A stretch of 64,000 nucleotides of DNA from contig NZ_JABMCZ010000002.1 of assembly GCF_013186535.1 (NCBI RefSeq), positions 930,001 to 994,000 on the forward strand. Reading direction: 5' to 3'. Of the stretch, positions 8,221 to 16,342 are shown in pieces; within the stretch, counting starts at the first letter, position 1; each line of letters starts with the position of its first letter. The position numbers and the translations under genes are program-made. Source of the DNA: Nocardia terpenica. Lineage in GTDB: Bacteria > Actinomycetota > Actinomycetes > Mycobacteriales > Mycobacteriaceae. The notes beneath the pieces were generated by a model that was not told the DNA's origin, ran no database searches, and saw only the letters and a list, made by a program, of their open reading frames with translations.

Positions 8221-9483
8221 TCAGCGCGGGGTGCGGGTGGCACGGCGCATGGCGGAGAGGGGGTCGGCGTAGAAGACGCTGAGGGAGGTTACCGCCGCCG
8301 CGTGCTCCTGGACTCGGCCGCCGAAGCGGCTGATTCGCAGGTCGGCCTGCGGGAGCGCGGTGCTCTGGGCGAAAGCCTTTGCCACTCGGTCGATTCCGGG
8401 ACGGTAGCCGGTGAATGCCTGGCCGCCCAGCACCACCCGGTCGGGGTTGAACATGTCGCGGATCAGGGCGGCGGAGCGGCCGAGGATGTCGGCGCGCTCC
8501 AGCAGCAGGGACCGGGCCGGTTCGGAGCCGGACTCGGCGACCCGGTACAGGTCGCCGATCGCGGGACGGCGCGGCGCCTCCCGCTTGGGCACAATGCCCG
8601 CGCGCACCGCCCGGCCCAGCAGCGCGGCCTCGCCGACGGTGGCCTCGAGGCAGCCGCGGCGGCCGCACGAGCACTCCACGTCCGAACCGGTCGGCAGGTG
8701 CGCGATGGAGCCGGGGCCGTTGGTGGGGGTGTGCACGCGATCGTGCAGGGTGACCGCGACACCGGCGGTCTCGCGCGCGTAGATGTACAGGCTGGACCCG
8801 GGCCGCTCCTCCTCACCGGAGGTCAGCAGCAGTTCGGCCGCGGCCATCGCCTCCACGTGCGCGGAGACCGACACCGGCAGGTCCAGCACCGTCCCGAAGA
8901 CGGCGCCCACCGGCGCGGCCTGCCAGCCCAGGCGCGGATGGTCGACCAGCCCACCGGCCGGGTCGACACGACCGGCCAGCGCCACACCGGTCCACAGCGG
9001 GCGGCGGCGCGGCAGTCGGTCCAGGAATGCCTTGGCGCTGCGGGCGATAATGGTGAGCGCGGCGTCCTGGCCCGCCTGCGGGGTGGCGATGTCCAGGCCA
9101 CCGAGAATGCGCCCGGACAGGTCGGCCGCGATGATGCGGGTGACAGTGGCGCCGATGTGCACACCCAGGGTGGCGAAGGAGTCGGTGTCCACCTCGAAGG
9201 GCACCCGGGGGCGTCCGACGGCGCCGGACGCGGTGAGGTCGGCGCGCTCCCGCAGCAGCCCGGCCGAAAGTAGTGCGGAGACTTGGCGGTTCACGGTGGC
9301 GATGCTCAAACCCGTTGCCTGCGCGGCACTGTCGCGGAAGATGGGACCGCGGGTGGCGGCGCGCAGCACCGCGGCGGCCGGATTGTCCGCGATGCGGAGC
9401 TCGGCGGGCACCGCCGGGCGCGACGGCACCGTCCGGGCGGGCAGGGTGGGGGTCGACGATCGCTCGAGGGTGGGGCTCGTCAT
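8221..9483 (-). CDS. ROK-family transcriptional regulator
   Basis: A 420-residue ROK protein. A winged helix lies at ~45-100 (GLSIATVNRQVSALLSAGLL), and the ROK sugar-kinase-like domain follows. The structural zinc site CSCGRRGCLE is intact near residue 270. Members usually repress sugar uptake or catabolism genes, often with phosphorylated sugars or N-acetylglucosamine derivatives as ligands. The ATP-binding Gly-rich segments are partly altered, as in regulator-type ROK proteins. No sugar operon adjoins it, so the target is unknown. A long, gene-poor upstream region with palindromes and a short open frame may be its regulatory region. Confidence 0.85.
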   Translation of the reverse strand: MTSPTLERSSTPTLPARTVPSRPAVPAELRIADNPAAAVLRAATRGPIFRDSAAQATGLSIATVNRQVSALLSAGLLRERADLTASGAVGRPRVPFEVDTDSFATLGVHIGATVTRIIAADLSGRILGGLDIATPQAGQDAALTIIARSAKAFLDRLPRRRPLWTGVALAGRVDPAGGLVDHPRLGWQAAPVGAVFGTVLDLPVSVSAHVEAMAAAELLLTSGEEERPGSSLYIYARETAGVAVTLHDRVHTPTNGPGSIAHLPTGSDVECSCGRRGCLEATVGEAALLGRAVRAGIVPKREAPRRPAIGDLYRVAESGSEPARSLLLERADILGRSAALIRDMFNPDRVVLGGQAFTGYRPGIDRVAKAFAQSTALPQADLRISRFGGRVQEHAAAVTSLSVFYADPLSAMRRATRTPR

Positions 9484-9588
9484 ATGCGAAATCCTTGTTG
9501 TAGTCCCCGGTCGGGAGACGTGTCTACATGAACAGCAACAAGGCAGTGAGAAGGGCCAGGAACAGTCGGCGAAGGACCGGAGCGGTTC

Positions 9589-9696
9589 TCAGCTGCGCGG
9601 CCGGGAACAACACAGTTCCCGCTGCCGCGGCAGCCGCACACCGAGCGCAACGGTCACATAGGTGACCCGCGCGGCATTCGGACGGCTGGTAGACAT
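9589..9696 (-). CDS. Possible 35-codon leader ORF upstream of ROK gene
   Basis: An ATG-initiated frame of 35 codons ending 105 bp before the ROK start. It has adjacent Cys codons near its end (RELCCSRPRS) and contains a perfect 14-bp palindrome (GCTGCCGCGGCAGC, 9621-9634) and a small GGGAAC/GTTCCC hairpin (9603-9620). No clear Shine-Dalgarno is visible. It could be a regulatory leader peptide or chance. The remaining ~280 bp up to the glycosyltransferase end show no gene I can support. Confidence 0.25.
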   Translation of the reverse strand: MSTSRPNAARVTYVTVALGVRLPRQRELCCSRPRS

Positions 9697-9979
9697 GTGT
9701 ACGAAGTTATCACCCCGGCGCCGACACACGCCAGACCGGGCGGTACGCATCCATTGCGCTCAGCGTGATTCCAATCATTGCCGCAGGTCCACCCCGGGTT
9801 CCGCCCCTACTCCCCGCAGTCCGGGAATACGCTGCTACGGACTTCTCACGTTCCCCGGAGGAAGGCCCGACGACCCGCCCTCGCCCCCTTTTTCGCCGCG
9901 CCACCACCTTTTCGTGGGCTTGGTCTCGGAGTTCACCCTCGCGGGGGCATGGTGTTCGACGCGTGGGCACCTGCCGTGT

Positions 9980-11848
9980 CTACTTGGAGGGCTGGGCGCC
10001 CGGCCCGAGCGCGACCGGTCGGGCACACACGTAGGCGCCGATGGTTTGACCACCCTTGTTGTCCGGCAACGGTTTACAGTACTTCTCGATGAACTGCACG
10101 CGCGGGTCGTCGACCTGATTGACCAGGGCGAAGCCGATCTGCCCCTGCGCCACCAGCCGGGTGAGGTCGTCGAGGGTCAGCACCGGGGCCGTCCCGGTGA
10201 AGCCGCCGAAGGCCGGTACCTCGGCACCCGTGGTGAAGATGAACGGGGAGGCCACGATTCCGATATAGGCGATCAGGGGGTAGCGCGCGTCCGGAAACAC
10301 CTTGTGGGCCGTGGCGACGAGCTTGGGCGCCCCGCGGAACGCGTCGGCGATGGCCTTCTGGGTGACGAGGCTGGTCGTCTTGGGTTCGAACGGCAGGTCC
10401 AGGGCGCCGTAACCGTCGGCGACCAGCGAGCCCGCGGCCACCGCCGGGGCCGCGACCGCGGCGACCAGCAGCGCGGCCACCGAGGCACGCCCGCGCGACC
10501 AGGCCCCGACCGCACACGCGGCCACCGCCACCACGACCGTCGCCCAGCGCACCGCGCTCGGGGCGGGCTGCAGCAGCCACCAGCCGTAGACCACGGTGAG
10601 CGCCACGGCGGCGACGCCGAGCCAGTGCACGCGCCGATCGGTCGATCGCACGAATTCTACTGTCGCCCAACCGATCAGCGCGGCCACGGGCGGGGCGAGC
10701 ACCGCGAGATAGTACGGATTCACGGTGCCGATGGCCAGGAACACCGCCAGGTGCAGCAGCAGCCACCCGCCCCACAGCAGCAGCGCGGCGGGGCGCGGCC
10801 CGACCCATCCGGTCGAGCGGCGGCGCAGCAGCACGGCCAGCGCGATCAGGGCCACCAGCGCCAGCGGGACCAGCCAGCCCGCCGCGCGCCCGCCGCCACC
10901 GGCGAAGACATGATCGAGCCGATTGTCCGGTCCGAGGACGAGTGCGGCGCGATACCCCTGGCCCGCCGTCCCGATCTGGAAGTTGGCGGCGCCCACCCCG
11001 AACGAGCTGTCGGTGCGGGCGAAGCCGTTGTAGAGAAATACCTGTTCGAACAGCGAATTGTGCTTGCTGCCATCCACATACGGCCGATGCGCGGCCGGGA
11101 TCAGGCTCACCACGATCATCCAGCTGAGCGAGATCGCCAGGGCGACAATGCCGAAGCCGAGTGTATGGCCGATTCGCTTGCGCAGCAGCGGTTTCGGGGC
11201 GCAGATCAGGTAGACCAGCGCCAGGATCGGCACCAGGAACCACGCCTGCAGCATCTTGGTCTGGAAGGCGAGGCCGATGAGAATCCCGGCGTACCAAAGG
11301 TTTCGGGATCTTCCGGTGTCCACGGCGACGAGGACGCGATCGGCGGCGAGCACCAGCAGCAGGATGAGCAGCGTGTCCGAGATATTGCCGCGATCGAGCG
11401 CCACCGTTTCCGGGGTGCACGCCATGACCAGCGCCGCCACCACACCGGCCGCCGGACCGGCCGTCCGGCGCACCACCCGGTAGAGCAGCAGCACGGTCAG
11501 CACGCCCTCGACGACCTGCGGCAGCACCAGCGCCCAGATGTGCGGGCCGAACACCCGCACCGACAGCGCCTGCACCCAGAACGCGCCCGGCAGCTTGTCG
11601 ATGCTGGCCAGTCCGGCGGGATCGAATGCGGCGAAGAAGAAGCCGTGCCAGCTGGTGGCCATCGACCGCACCGCCGCGGCGTAATACAGCTGCGGATTCT
11701 GCTGCGCGATCCCCCACGCGTAGCTCAGGGCCGCGACCCCCGCCACGAGCAATATCGTCGGCCGCGCCCAGGCGGGCTGACCGACCGGAGAACGCCAGAC
11801 CCGCCAGCGCCGCTCGTCCGGCGGCGTTTCGGTGAGTACCGTCGTCAC
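9980..11848 (-). CDS. Glycosyltransferase family 39 (PMT/ArnT-like) membrane protein
   Basis: About 622 residues with ~12 hydrophobic helices. The first large external loop has AAFDPAGLASIDKLPG, which carries the acidic residues typical of GT39 (ArnT/PMT-like) polyprenyl-phosphate-sugar-dependent transferases. The segment ALDRGNISDTLLILLLVLAAD matches the same family. The C-terminal domain (from ~480) is soluble and contains Cys residues (EKYCKPLP, GAYVCARP). It probably moves a sugar from a polyprenyl phosphate donor to an external glycan or lipid. No start has a good Shine-Dalgarno; I use the GTG at 11848, but a GTG nine bases upstream is equally possible. Confidence 0.8.
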   Translation of the reverse strand: MTTVLTETPPDERRWRVWRSPVGQPAWARPTILLVAGVAALSYAWGIAQQNPQLYYAAAVRSMATSWHGFFFAAFDPAGLASIDKLPGAFWVQALSVRVFGPHIWALVLPQVVEGVLTVLLLYRVVRRTAGPAAGVVAALVMACTPETVALDRGNISDTLLILLLVLAADRVLVAVDTGRSRNLWYAGILIGLAFQTKMLQAWFLVPILALVYLICAPKPLLRKRIGHTLGFGIVALAISLSWMIVVSLIPAAHRPYVDGSKHNSLFEQVFLYNGFARTDSSFGVGAANFQIGTAGQGYRAALVLGPDNRLDHVFAGGGGRAAGWLVPLALVALIALAVLLRRRSTGWVGPRPAALLLWGGWLLLHLAVFLAIGTVNPYYLAVLAPPVAALIGWATVEFVRSTDRRVHWLGVAAVALTVVYGWWLLQPAPSAVRWATVVVAVAACAVGAWSRGRASVAALLVAAVAAPAVAAGSLVADGYGALDLPFEPKTTSLVTQKAIADAFRGAPKLVATAHKVFPDARYPLIAYIGIVASPFIFTTGAEVPAFGGFTGTAPVLTLDDLTRLVAQGQIGFALVNQVDDPRVQFIEKYCKPLPDNKGGQTIGAYVCARPVALGPGAQPSK

Positions 11849-11972
11849 ATCGACCACTATCGGCAGGCCCGGGTGACCGGTCAATGGAAAACTGGCCCGA
11901 ACCCACCTGCCGACCACGGATTTCCACCCGTCGGCCGGTCCGTCTCCACCCCCGGGTGGGGTCAGTCGTCTT

Positions 11973-12247
11973 CGTCGGCCGGAAGAGGACGGCAGCACCG
12001 AGGGTCAGCCGTCGCGGTCGCGCCCGAAGAGGACGGCGGCCCCGGATCAGCCGCCGCCGTCGCGCCCGAAAAGAACGGCGGCCCCGGATCAGCCATCGCC
12101 GTCAGGCCCGAAAAGAACGGCAGCCCCGGATCAGCCATCGCCGTCAGGCCCGAAAAGAACGGCAGCCCCGGATCAGCCATCGCCGTCAGGCCCGAAAAGA
12201 ACGGCAGCCCCGGGTCAATCGTCGCCGTCAGGCCCGAAGAGGACGGC
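11973..12247. repeat. 42-bp tandem repeat array, about seven copies
   Basis: The unit is 42 bp, recognisable by CCCGAAAAGAACGGC and GGATCAGCCATCGCC blocks recurring at 12057, 12099, 12141, 12183 and 12225, with more diverged copies further left. The rightmost copy is the 3' end of the membrane-protein gene. In that gene's frame each copy reads AAVLFGPDGDG followed by a stop codon. Another frame stays open throughout. The central copies are almost identical, indicating recent expansion or gene conversion. Confidence 0.85.
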
Positions 12248-12739
12248 GGCTGCGGCGTCGATGCGGCGGAGGCGTTCGTAGCGGTAGAGCCACAGGGTGG
12301 GGACGAGGGCGATGCACAGGACGGCCAGGAAGATCCACGCGCCGTTGTCGACGATCGAGACGGCGTAGAGGATGGCGACGATCGCCAGGACGACGAAGAC
12401 ACCGGTGGCGGCCAGCACGAAGTCGTGCACCAGCAGCCGCAGATTGTCCAGGTCGGTGCGGGTGATCTCGAGCGAATCGACGGCGACATGCTCGGGCGGA
12501 AAGATCAGCCGCACGGCGCGGAACATCTCCGAGTGCCCCCGGAACCGAGCCGCGACCGCCTCGACCAGATACACCGCGACGGTCGCGACCGCGAGCGCCC
12601 ACATGGATTCCTCGAGCATCCCCACGAACAGGTGGTACCCCTCCGGCGCGAAGACCAGCCCGATGAAGAACAGCACCGCGAAGGCACACGCGAAGAGCAC
12701 CAGCCGAGTCGACCATCTCGAGAACCGAGTGGAAATCAT
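12215..12739 (-). CDS. Small four-helix membrane protein, unknown function
   Basis: A 174-residue protein with four predicted transmembrane helices: LVLFACAFAVLFFIGLV, ESMWALAVATVAVYLVEAV, FVLAATGVFVVLAIVAILYA and IFLAVLCIALVPTLWLY. I chose the ATG at 12739 because the frame before it has no protein-like character. A charged loop (RTDLDNLRLLVHDF) lies between helices two and three. The helix pattern resembles small YqhA-like membrane proteins, but I do not claim that family. The last 12 codons (AAAVLFGPDGDD) are the founder of the downstream 42-bp array, so the natural C-terminus may have changed recently. Confidence 0.7.
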   Translation of the reverse strand: MISTRFSRWSTRLVLFACAFAVLFFIGLVFAPEGYHLFVGMLEESMWALAVATVAVYLVEAVAARFRGHSEMFRAVRLIFPPEHVAVDSLEITRTDLDNLRLLVHDFVLAATGVFVVLAIVAILYAVSIVDNGAWIFLAVLCIALVPTLWLYRYERLRRIDAAAAVLFGPDGDD

Positions 12740-12857
12740 GACCGGCGGGCCCCTCACATGGGTACGAACGGGTAACGACCCGCTGAGGGTAGCGACCCAC
12801 CCGTAGCCAATCCCGCTACCACTCGCGACACGCCGATTGGTGTCTGTCACACCGGAA

Positions 12858-12884
12858 GGTCCCGGCCAAGAGCACGCCGGGACC
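12858..12884. repeat. Dispersed 27-bp palindrome, copy A
   Basis: Arms GGTCCCGGC and GCCGGGACC (perfect 9-bp stem) flank the loop CAAGAGCAC. Geometry and loop match the other copies in this window. It lies between the membrane-protein gene and the monooxygenase gene, directly beside a tandem array. Confidence 0.8.
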
Positions 12885-12971
12885 ACAGAGAGAGCAGGCC
12901 AGGACCATAGAGAGAGCAGGCCGGGACCACAGAGAGAGCTGGCCAGGACTATAGAGAGAGCTGGCCAGGAC
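12884..12971. repeat. 22-bp tandem array beside palindrome A, four copies
   Basis: Four consecutive 22-bp units, each containing AGAGAGAGCAGGCC or a close variant and ending GGGAC or AGGAC. The array starts inside the right arm of palindrome A, and every unit carries a derivative of that arm (GCAGGCCGGGAC compared with GCACGCCGGGAC). A remnant (TACGCCGGGACC) follows. The whole 12740-13010 interval contains no gene I can support. Confidence 0.8.
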
Positions 12972-13010
12972 CCGGGGCGAGTACGCCGGGACCCTCGGGG
13001 CGGAGCTTCC

Positions 13011-14144
13011 TCAGGCGGCGCGGACGTGTTGTAAGCCCCACTCGTGGGCGAGGAGGCGGTGGGAGGTGAGGCGGTCCTCGTGGCGGTGGGTGACGCTGGT
13101 GATGACCAGTTCGTTCGCGCCGGTGAGTTGTCGGAGGGCGGAGAGGCGCTCGGTTACGGCCGAGGGGGTGCCGACGAACTGGGTGGCTAGTCGGTCTCTC
13201 ACCAGGCGCTCCTGCTGGTCGGTGAGTGGGGGCGCGGTGTCGGGGTCGAGGTATTCCGCCGCGCCTGCGCCGCTGCGGATGCTGTACACCCAGTGGCCGT
13301 AGCTCGAGGCGAGGTGGCGGGCGGTCGAATCGTCTTCGGCCACTACCACATCCGCCGATACCACCAGGTACGGCTCGGGGTAGCGGTCCGACGGCCGGAA
13401 CGACTCCCGGTAGGCCGCAACGGTTTCCAGGATGGTGCCGGGCGAGACGTGATAGTTGGCGACGAATGGCAGCCCCAATCGCCCGGCCAGCCGGGCGCTC
13501 TCGCCGCCGCTGCTGCCGAACAGCCACAGCTCGATATCGGCGCCCTCGCCCGGGACCGCATGCAGCGCAACGCCGTCCGCGGTGCGGAAGTCGCCGGACA
13601 GCAGCGCGGCGATCTCCTCCACCTGCCGGGTGTAGTCGAGGGACTGCGCGCCGGGCAGGACCAGGGCCTCGTAGGTGGCCGCCAGCTTGGCGGTATCCAG
13701 CACCTGACCGGGCGTGAACGGCGGCGGGATCACCACGCCGTCGCGCACCTCGGTCGGCCGCGGCGGCGGCGACACCGGCGGCACCCCGGCCGAGCGCAGC
13801 TGCGCCGCCCGGTGCGCCGAACGCCCCAGGCCCAGGTCCAGCCGCCCCGGATACAGCGCGTCGATGGTGCCGAACGCCTCGACGACCGATGCCGAGGTGT
13901 GATGGCCGAGCTGCACCGCGGCCGACCCGACCCGAATCGTCCTGGTGGCGGCCGCGATCAGCGCGATCAGCGTCGAGGTCGCCGAGCTGGCCACCCGCAC
14001 GAAGTGGTGTTCGGCCACCCAGTAGCGGCGATAGCCCCACGCCTCGGCGTGCCGGGCCAGGTCGAGGGTGTTGCGCAGCGCCTGCTGCGGCGTGGAACCC
14101 GCGCTGATCGGAGACAGATCGAGCACGGAGAGGGGGACGGTCAT
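13011..14144 (-). CDS. LLM-class flavin-dependent oxidoreductase (MsnO8-like)
   Basis: A 377-residue luciferase-like TIM-barrel monooxygenase. The N-terminus LSVLDLSPISAG and the segment AEAWGYRRYWVAEHHF are hallmarks of the MsnO8/alkanal-monooxygenase-like subgroup; GRLDLGLGRS and the late FGSSGGESARLAGRLGLPFV strand complete the fold. The enzyme would use FMNH2 from a separate reductase and O2 to oxidise a small organic, possibly organosulfur, substrate. The ATG at 14144 has GGAGG upstream and sits next to the stop of the DUF1684 gene. It is the last gene of a coupled minus-strand operon containing peptide-type ABC transporter genes. Confidence 0.85.
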   Translation of the reverse strand: MTVPLSVLDLSPISAGSTPQQALRNTLDLARHAEAWGYRRYWVAEHHFVRVASSATSTLIALIAAATRTIRVGSAAVQLGHHTSASVVEAFGTIDALYPGRLDLGLGRSAHRAAQLRSAGVPPVSPPPRPTEVRDGVVIPPPFTPGQVLDTAKLAATYEALVLPGAQSLDYTRQVEEIAALLSGDFRTADGVALHAVPGEGADIELWLFGSSGGESARLAGRLGLPFVANYHVSPGTILETVAAYRESFRPSDRYPEPYLVVSADVVVAEDDSTARHLASSYGHWVYSIRSGAGAAEYLDPDTAPPLTDQQERLVRDRLATQFVGTPSAVTERLSALRQLTGANELVITSVTHRHEDRLTSHRLLAHEWGLQHVRAA

Positions 14145-14145
14145 G

Positions 14146-14973
14146 TCATGCCTCCGCTCGGGGATTGCGCTCGCCCGCCTCCACCGCGACCGGGAGCCGG
14201 TTCTCGGCGGGGGCGAGCGGGCAGGTCGCGTGGTCGGTGAAGGCGCACGGCAGGTTCTGCGCGCGATTGAAATCCAGCAACACCCCGCCGTCGGTGTCGG
14301 GCACGCCGATCGGCAGCAGCCGGGCCGCCGGATAGGTGGTGACACCGCTGGTGGCGTCCGTGAATAACAGGCGCAGACCGGTTTTCGCGTCGCCGAAGAC
14401 GATCACGCGAAGGTCGGCGCCGCCGAGCCGGAAGGCAACTGTGCCCGCGGCGGAGTGGTGATGCTCCAGCCCTTCGACCACGGCCCCGGTGGTGACCGTG
14501 CGCGCGGCATCGTAGGGCTCGAACGTCCCGGTCACTACCCAGCGCGAATCCGGTTGGTACGCCGGGATTTCGGTGAAGTTCGCCAGGGTGGGCGCGGCGG
14601 GATCGTGGATGCGCAGGGCGAATTGCCCCGTGCGACGGATCACTTCGATGCGACGCTCCCCCACGGCGAGCTCGATCCCGGGTGCGCCCTCACCCGGGGT
14701 GAGCTCGACCCGGCCCGCGAGCACCCGGCCGTCGCGGGTGATGCCGTCCGCGGAATCGGCTGTGAGAACGACATTCTCGCCCTCGTAACGCCAACGGCCG
14801 GGCAGGTTCTCCAGGTTCTCGTCCCGGTCGCCGAGCCAGTGCAGCCCGGTCAGGCTCAGCCAGCCCAGCGGCTCGCGCGCCCACGCCTGCCGCTCGGCGT
14901 GCCAGGCGTGCCACTGCTGCTCGAATTCGGTGTCGACGGCCGTTCGGCTGCCGCCCGTGGTCGCTGCGGTCAT
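14146..14973 (-). CDS. DUF1684 protein
   Basis: A 275-residue soluble protein of the DUF1684 family. Typical features are the N-terminal WHAERQAWAREPLGWLSLTGLHWL, a central FEPYDAARTV, and the C-terminal stretch VLLDFNRAQNLPCAFTDHATCPLAP with PAENRLPVAVEAGE, which is the most conserved block of the family. The biochemical role is not established; homologues often sit near oxidoreductase genes. The start is the ATG at 14973 with GGAGC upstream, overlapping the previous gene's stop (ATGA). The tight coupling to two flavin monooxygenases suggests a part in the same organosulfur pathway. Confidence 0.85.
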   Translation of the reverse strand: MTAATTGGSRTAVDTEFEQQWHAWHAERQAWAREPLGWLSLTGLHWLGDRDENLENLPGRWRYEGENVVLTADSADGITRDGRVLAGRVELTPGEGAPGIELAVGERRIEVIRRTGQFALRIHDPAAPTLANFTEIPAYQPDSRWVVTGTFEPYDAARTVTTGAVVEGLEHHHSAAGTVAFRLGGADLRVIVFGDAKTGLRLLFTDATSGVTTYPAARLLPIGVPDTDGGVLLDFNRAQNLPCAFTDHATCPLAPAENRLPVAVEAGERNPRAEA

Positions 14974-16334
14974 GACGCGCGTGCTCCTTCGCTGCTCTGA
15001 TGGGGATGGCGCACGCCCAGGTGTTCGCGCAGGGTCGTGCCGGTGTACTCGGTCCGGAAACTGCCGCGCTCCTGCAGCTCCGGGACCACCTTCTCGACGA
15101 AGTCGTCGAGCCCGCCCGGGGTGAGGTGCGGGACGAGGATGAAGCCGTCGGCGGCGTCGTTCTGGACGTAACGGTCGATCTCGGCCGCCACCTGCGCGGG
15201 CGTGCCGACGAACTGCTGCCGCGCGGTCACCTCGATGATCAGCTCGCGAATGCTGAGGTTCTCGGCCTCGGCGCGCTCGCGCCACTCCCGCGCGACGGCG
15301 ACCGGATCCTTCGCGTGCCGGACCCGGCCGCGGGTGATCGACACATTGTCGACCGGATCGACGTCCGGCAGCGGGCCGTCCGGGTCGTAGCCGGAAAGGT
15401 CACGGCCCCAGACCTGTTCGAGGAAGGCGAGGGCGGTCTGCGGGCCGACCTGTTGCAATCGGATGTGCCGCGCGTGTTCCTCGGCGTCGGCCGCGCTGTC
15501 GCCGAGCACGAAGGTGGCGGCGGGCAGAATCTTCAGATCGTCGCGGGCGCGACCGTATTTCGCGAGGCGGGCCTTCACATCGGCGTAGAACTGCTGACCA
15601 TCGGCCAGTTCGCCGTGCCGACTGAAGACGGCATCGGCCTTGGCGGCGGCGAACTCTCGGCCCTCGTCGGAATCGCCCGCCTGCAGCTGCACCGGATAGC
15701 CCTGCGGGCTGCGCGGCAGCACGTACCGGCCCTCGATGGCGAACTGGTCGCTGTCGAACCGCACGGTCGGCGCGGGGTGCGCGAAAACCCCACGCTCCCG
15801 GTCGATCACGAGCGCGTCGGCGGGCCAGCTGTCCCACAGCGCGCGGGTGGCGTCGACCACCTCGGCGGCGCGGGTGTAGCGCTTGGCGTGCTCCAGATAG
15901 CCGCCGCGGCGGAAGTTCTCGCCGGTGAACGCGTCGGAGGAGGTGACGGCGTTCCACCCGGCCCGGCCGCCGGACAGGTGGTCCAGCGTGGCGAACTGCT
16001 TGGCCAGCTCGAACGGTTCGTTGAAGGTGGTGTTGATGGTCCCGGCCAGGCCCAGGCGCGTGGTCACGCCCGCGAGCGCGTTGAGCACGGTGAAGGTGTC
16101 CGGGCGGCCGACCACGTCGAGGTCGAAGATGCGGCCGCGGTGTTCGCGTAGCCGCAGCCCCTCGGCCAGGAAGAAGAAGTCGAACAGTCCGCGCTCGGCG
16201 GTGCGGGCCAGGTGCACGAACGAGTCGAACTCGATCTGACTGCCGGACCGCGGATCGCTCCAGACCGTGGTGCTGTTCACGCCCGGGAAGTGGGCGGCGA
16301 GGTGAATCTGCTTGCATACCTTGTTGTTCGGCAT
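14970..16334 (-). CDS. NtaA/SnaA/DszA-family FMNH2-dependent monooxygenase
   Basis: A 454-residue member of the NtaA/SnaA/DszA family of two-component monooxygenases (nitrilotriacetate, pristinamycin IIA, dibenzothiophene sulfone). Visible signatures are IHLAAHFPGVNSTTVWSDP, FFLAEGLRLREHRGRI, TLDHLSGGRAGWNAVTS and the GTPAQVAAEIDRYV near the end. It needs reduced FMN from a partner reductase. I prefer the ATG at 16334 (AGGA five bases upstream) to a GTG 12 bp earlier. The 3' end overlaps the DUF1684 start by 4 bp. The neighbourhood suggests oxidative C-S cleavage as the role. Confidence 0.9.
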   Translation of the reverse strand: MPNNKVCKQIHLAAHFPGVNSTTVWSDPRSGSQIEFDSFVHLARTAERGLFDFFFLAEGLRLREHRGRIFDLDVVGRPDTFTVLNALAGVTTRLGLAGTINTTFNEPFELAKQFATLDHLSGGRAGWNAVTSSDAFTGENFRRGGYLEHAKRYTRAAEVVDATRALWDSWPADALVIDRERGVFAHPAPTVRFDSDQFAIEGRYVLPRSPQGYPVQLQAGDSDEGREFAAAKADAVFSRHGELADGQQFYADVKARLAKYGRARDDLKILPAATFVLGDSAADAEEHARHIRLQQVGPQTALAFLEQVWGRDLSGYDPDGPLPDVDPVDNVSITRGRVRHAKDPVAVAREWRERAEAENLSIRELIIEVTARQQFVGTPAQVAAEIDRYVQNDAADGFILVPHLTPGGLDDFVEKVVPELQERGSFRTEYTGTTLREHLGVRHPHQSSEGARAS

Positions 16335-16342
16335 CTGATTCC

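Noticed and set aside
9662..12775. Very long plus-strand open frame (over 1000 codons) across the glycosyltransferase region
   Set aside because: It is antisense to a clear GT39 gene and a membrane-protein gene, is extremely rich in Arg, Gly, His and Gln, and shows no domain. High-GC third-position bias on the minus strand explains it.
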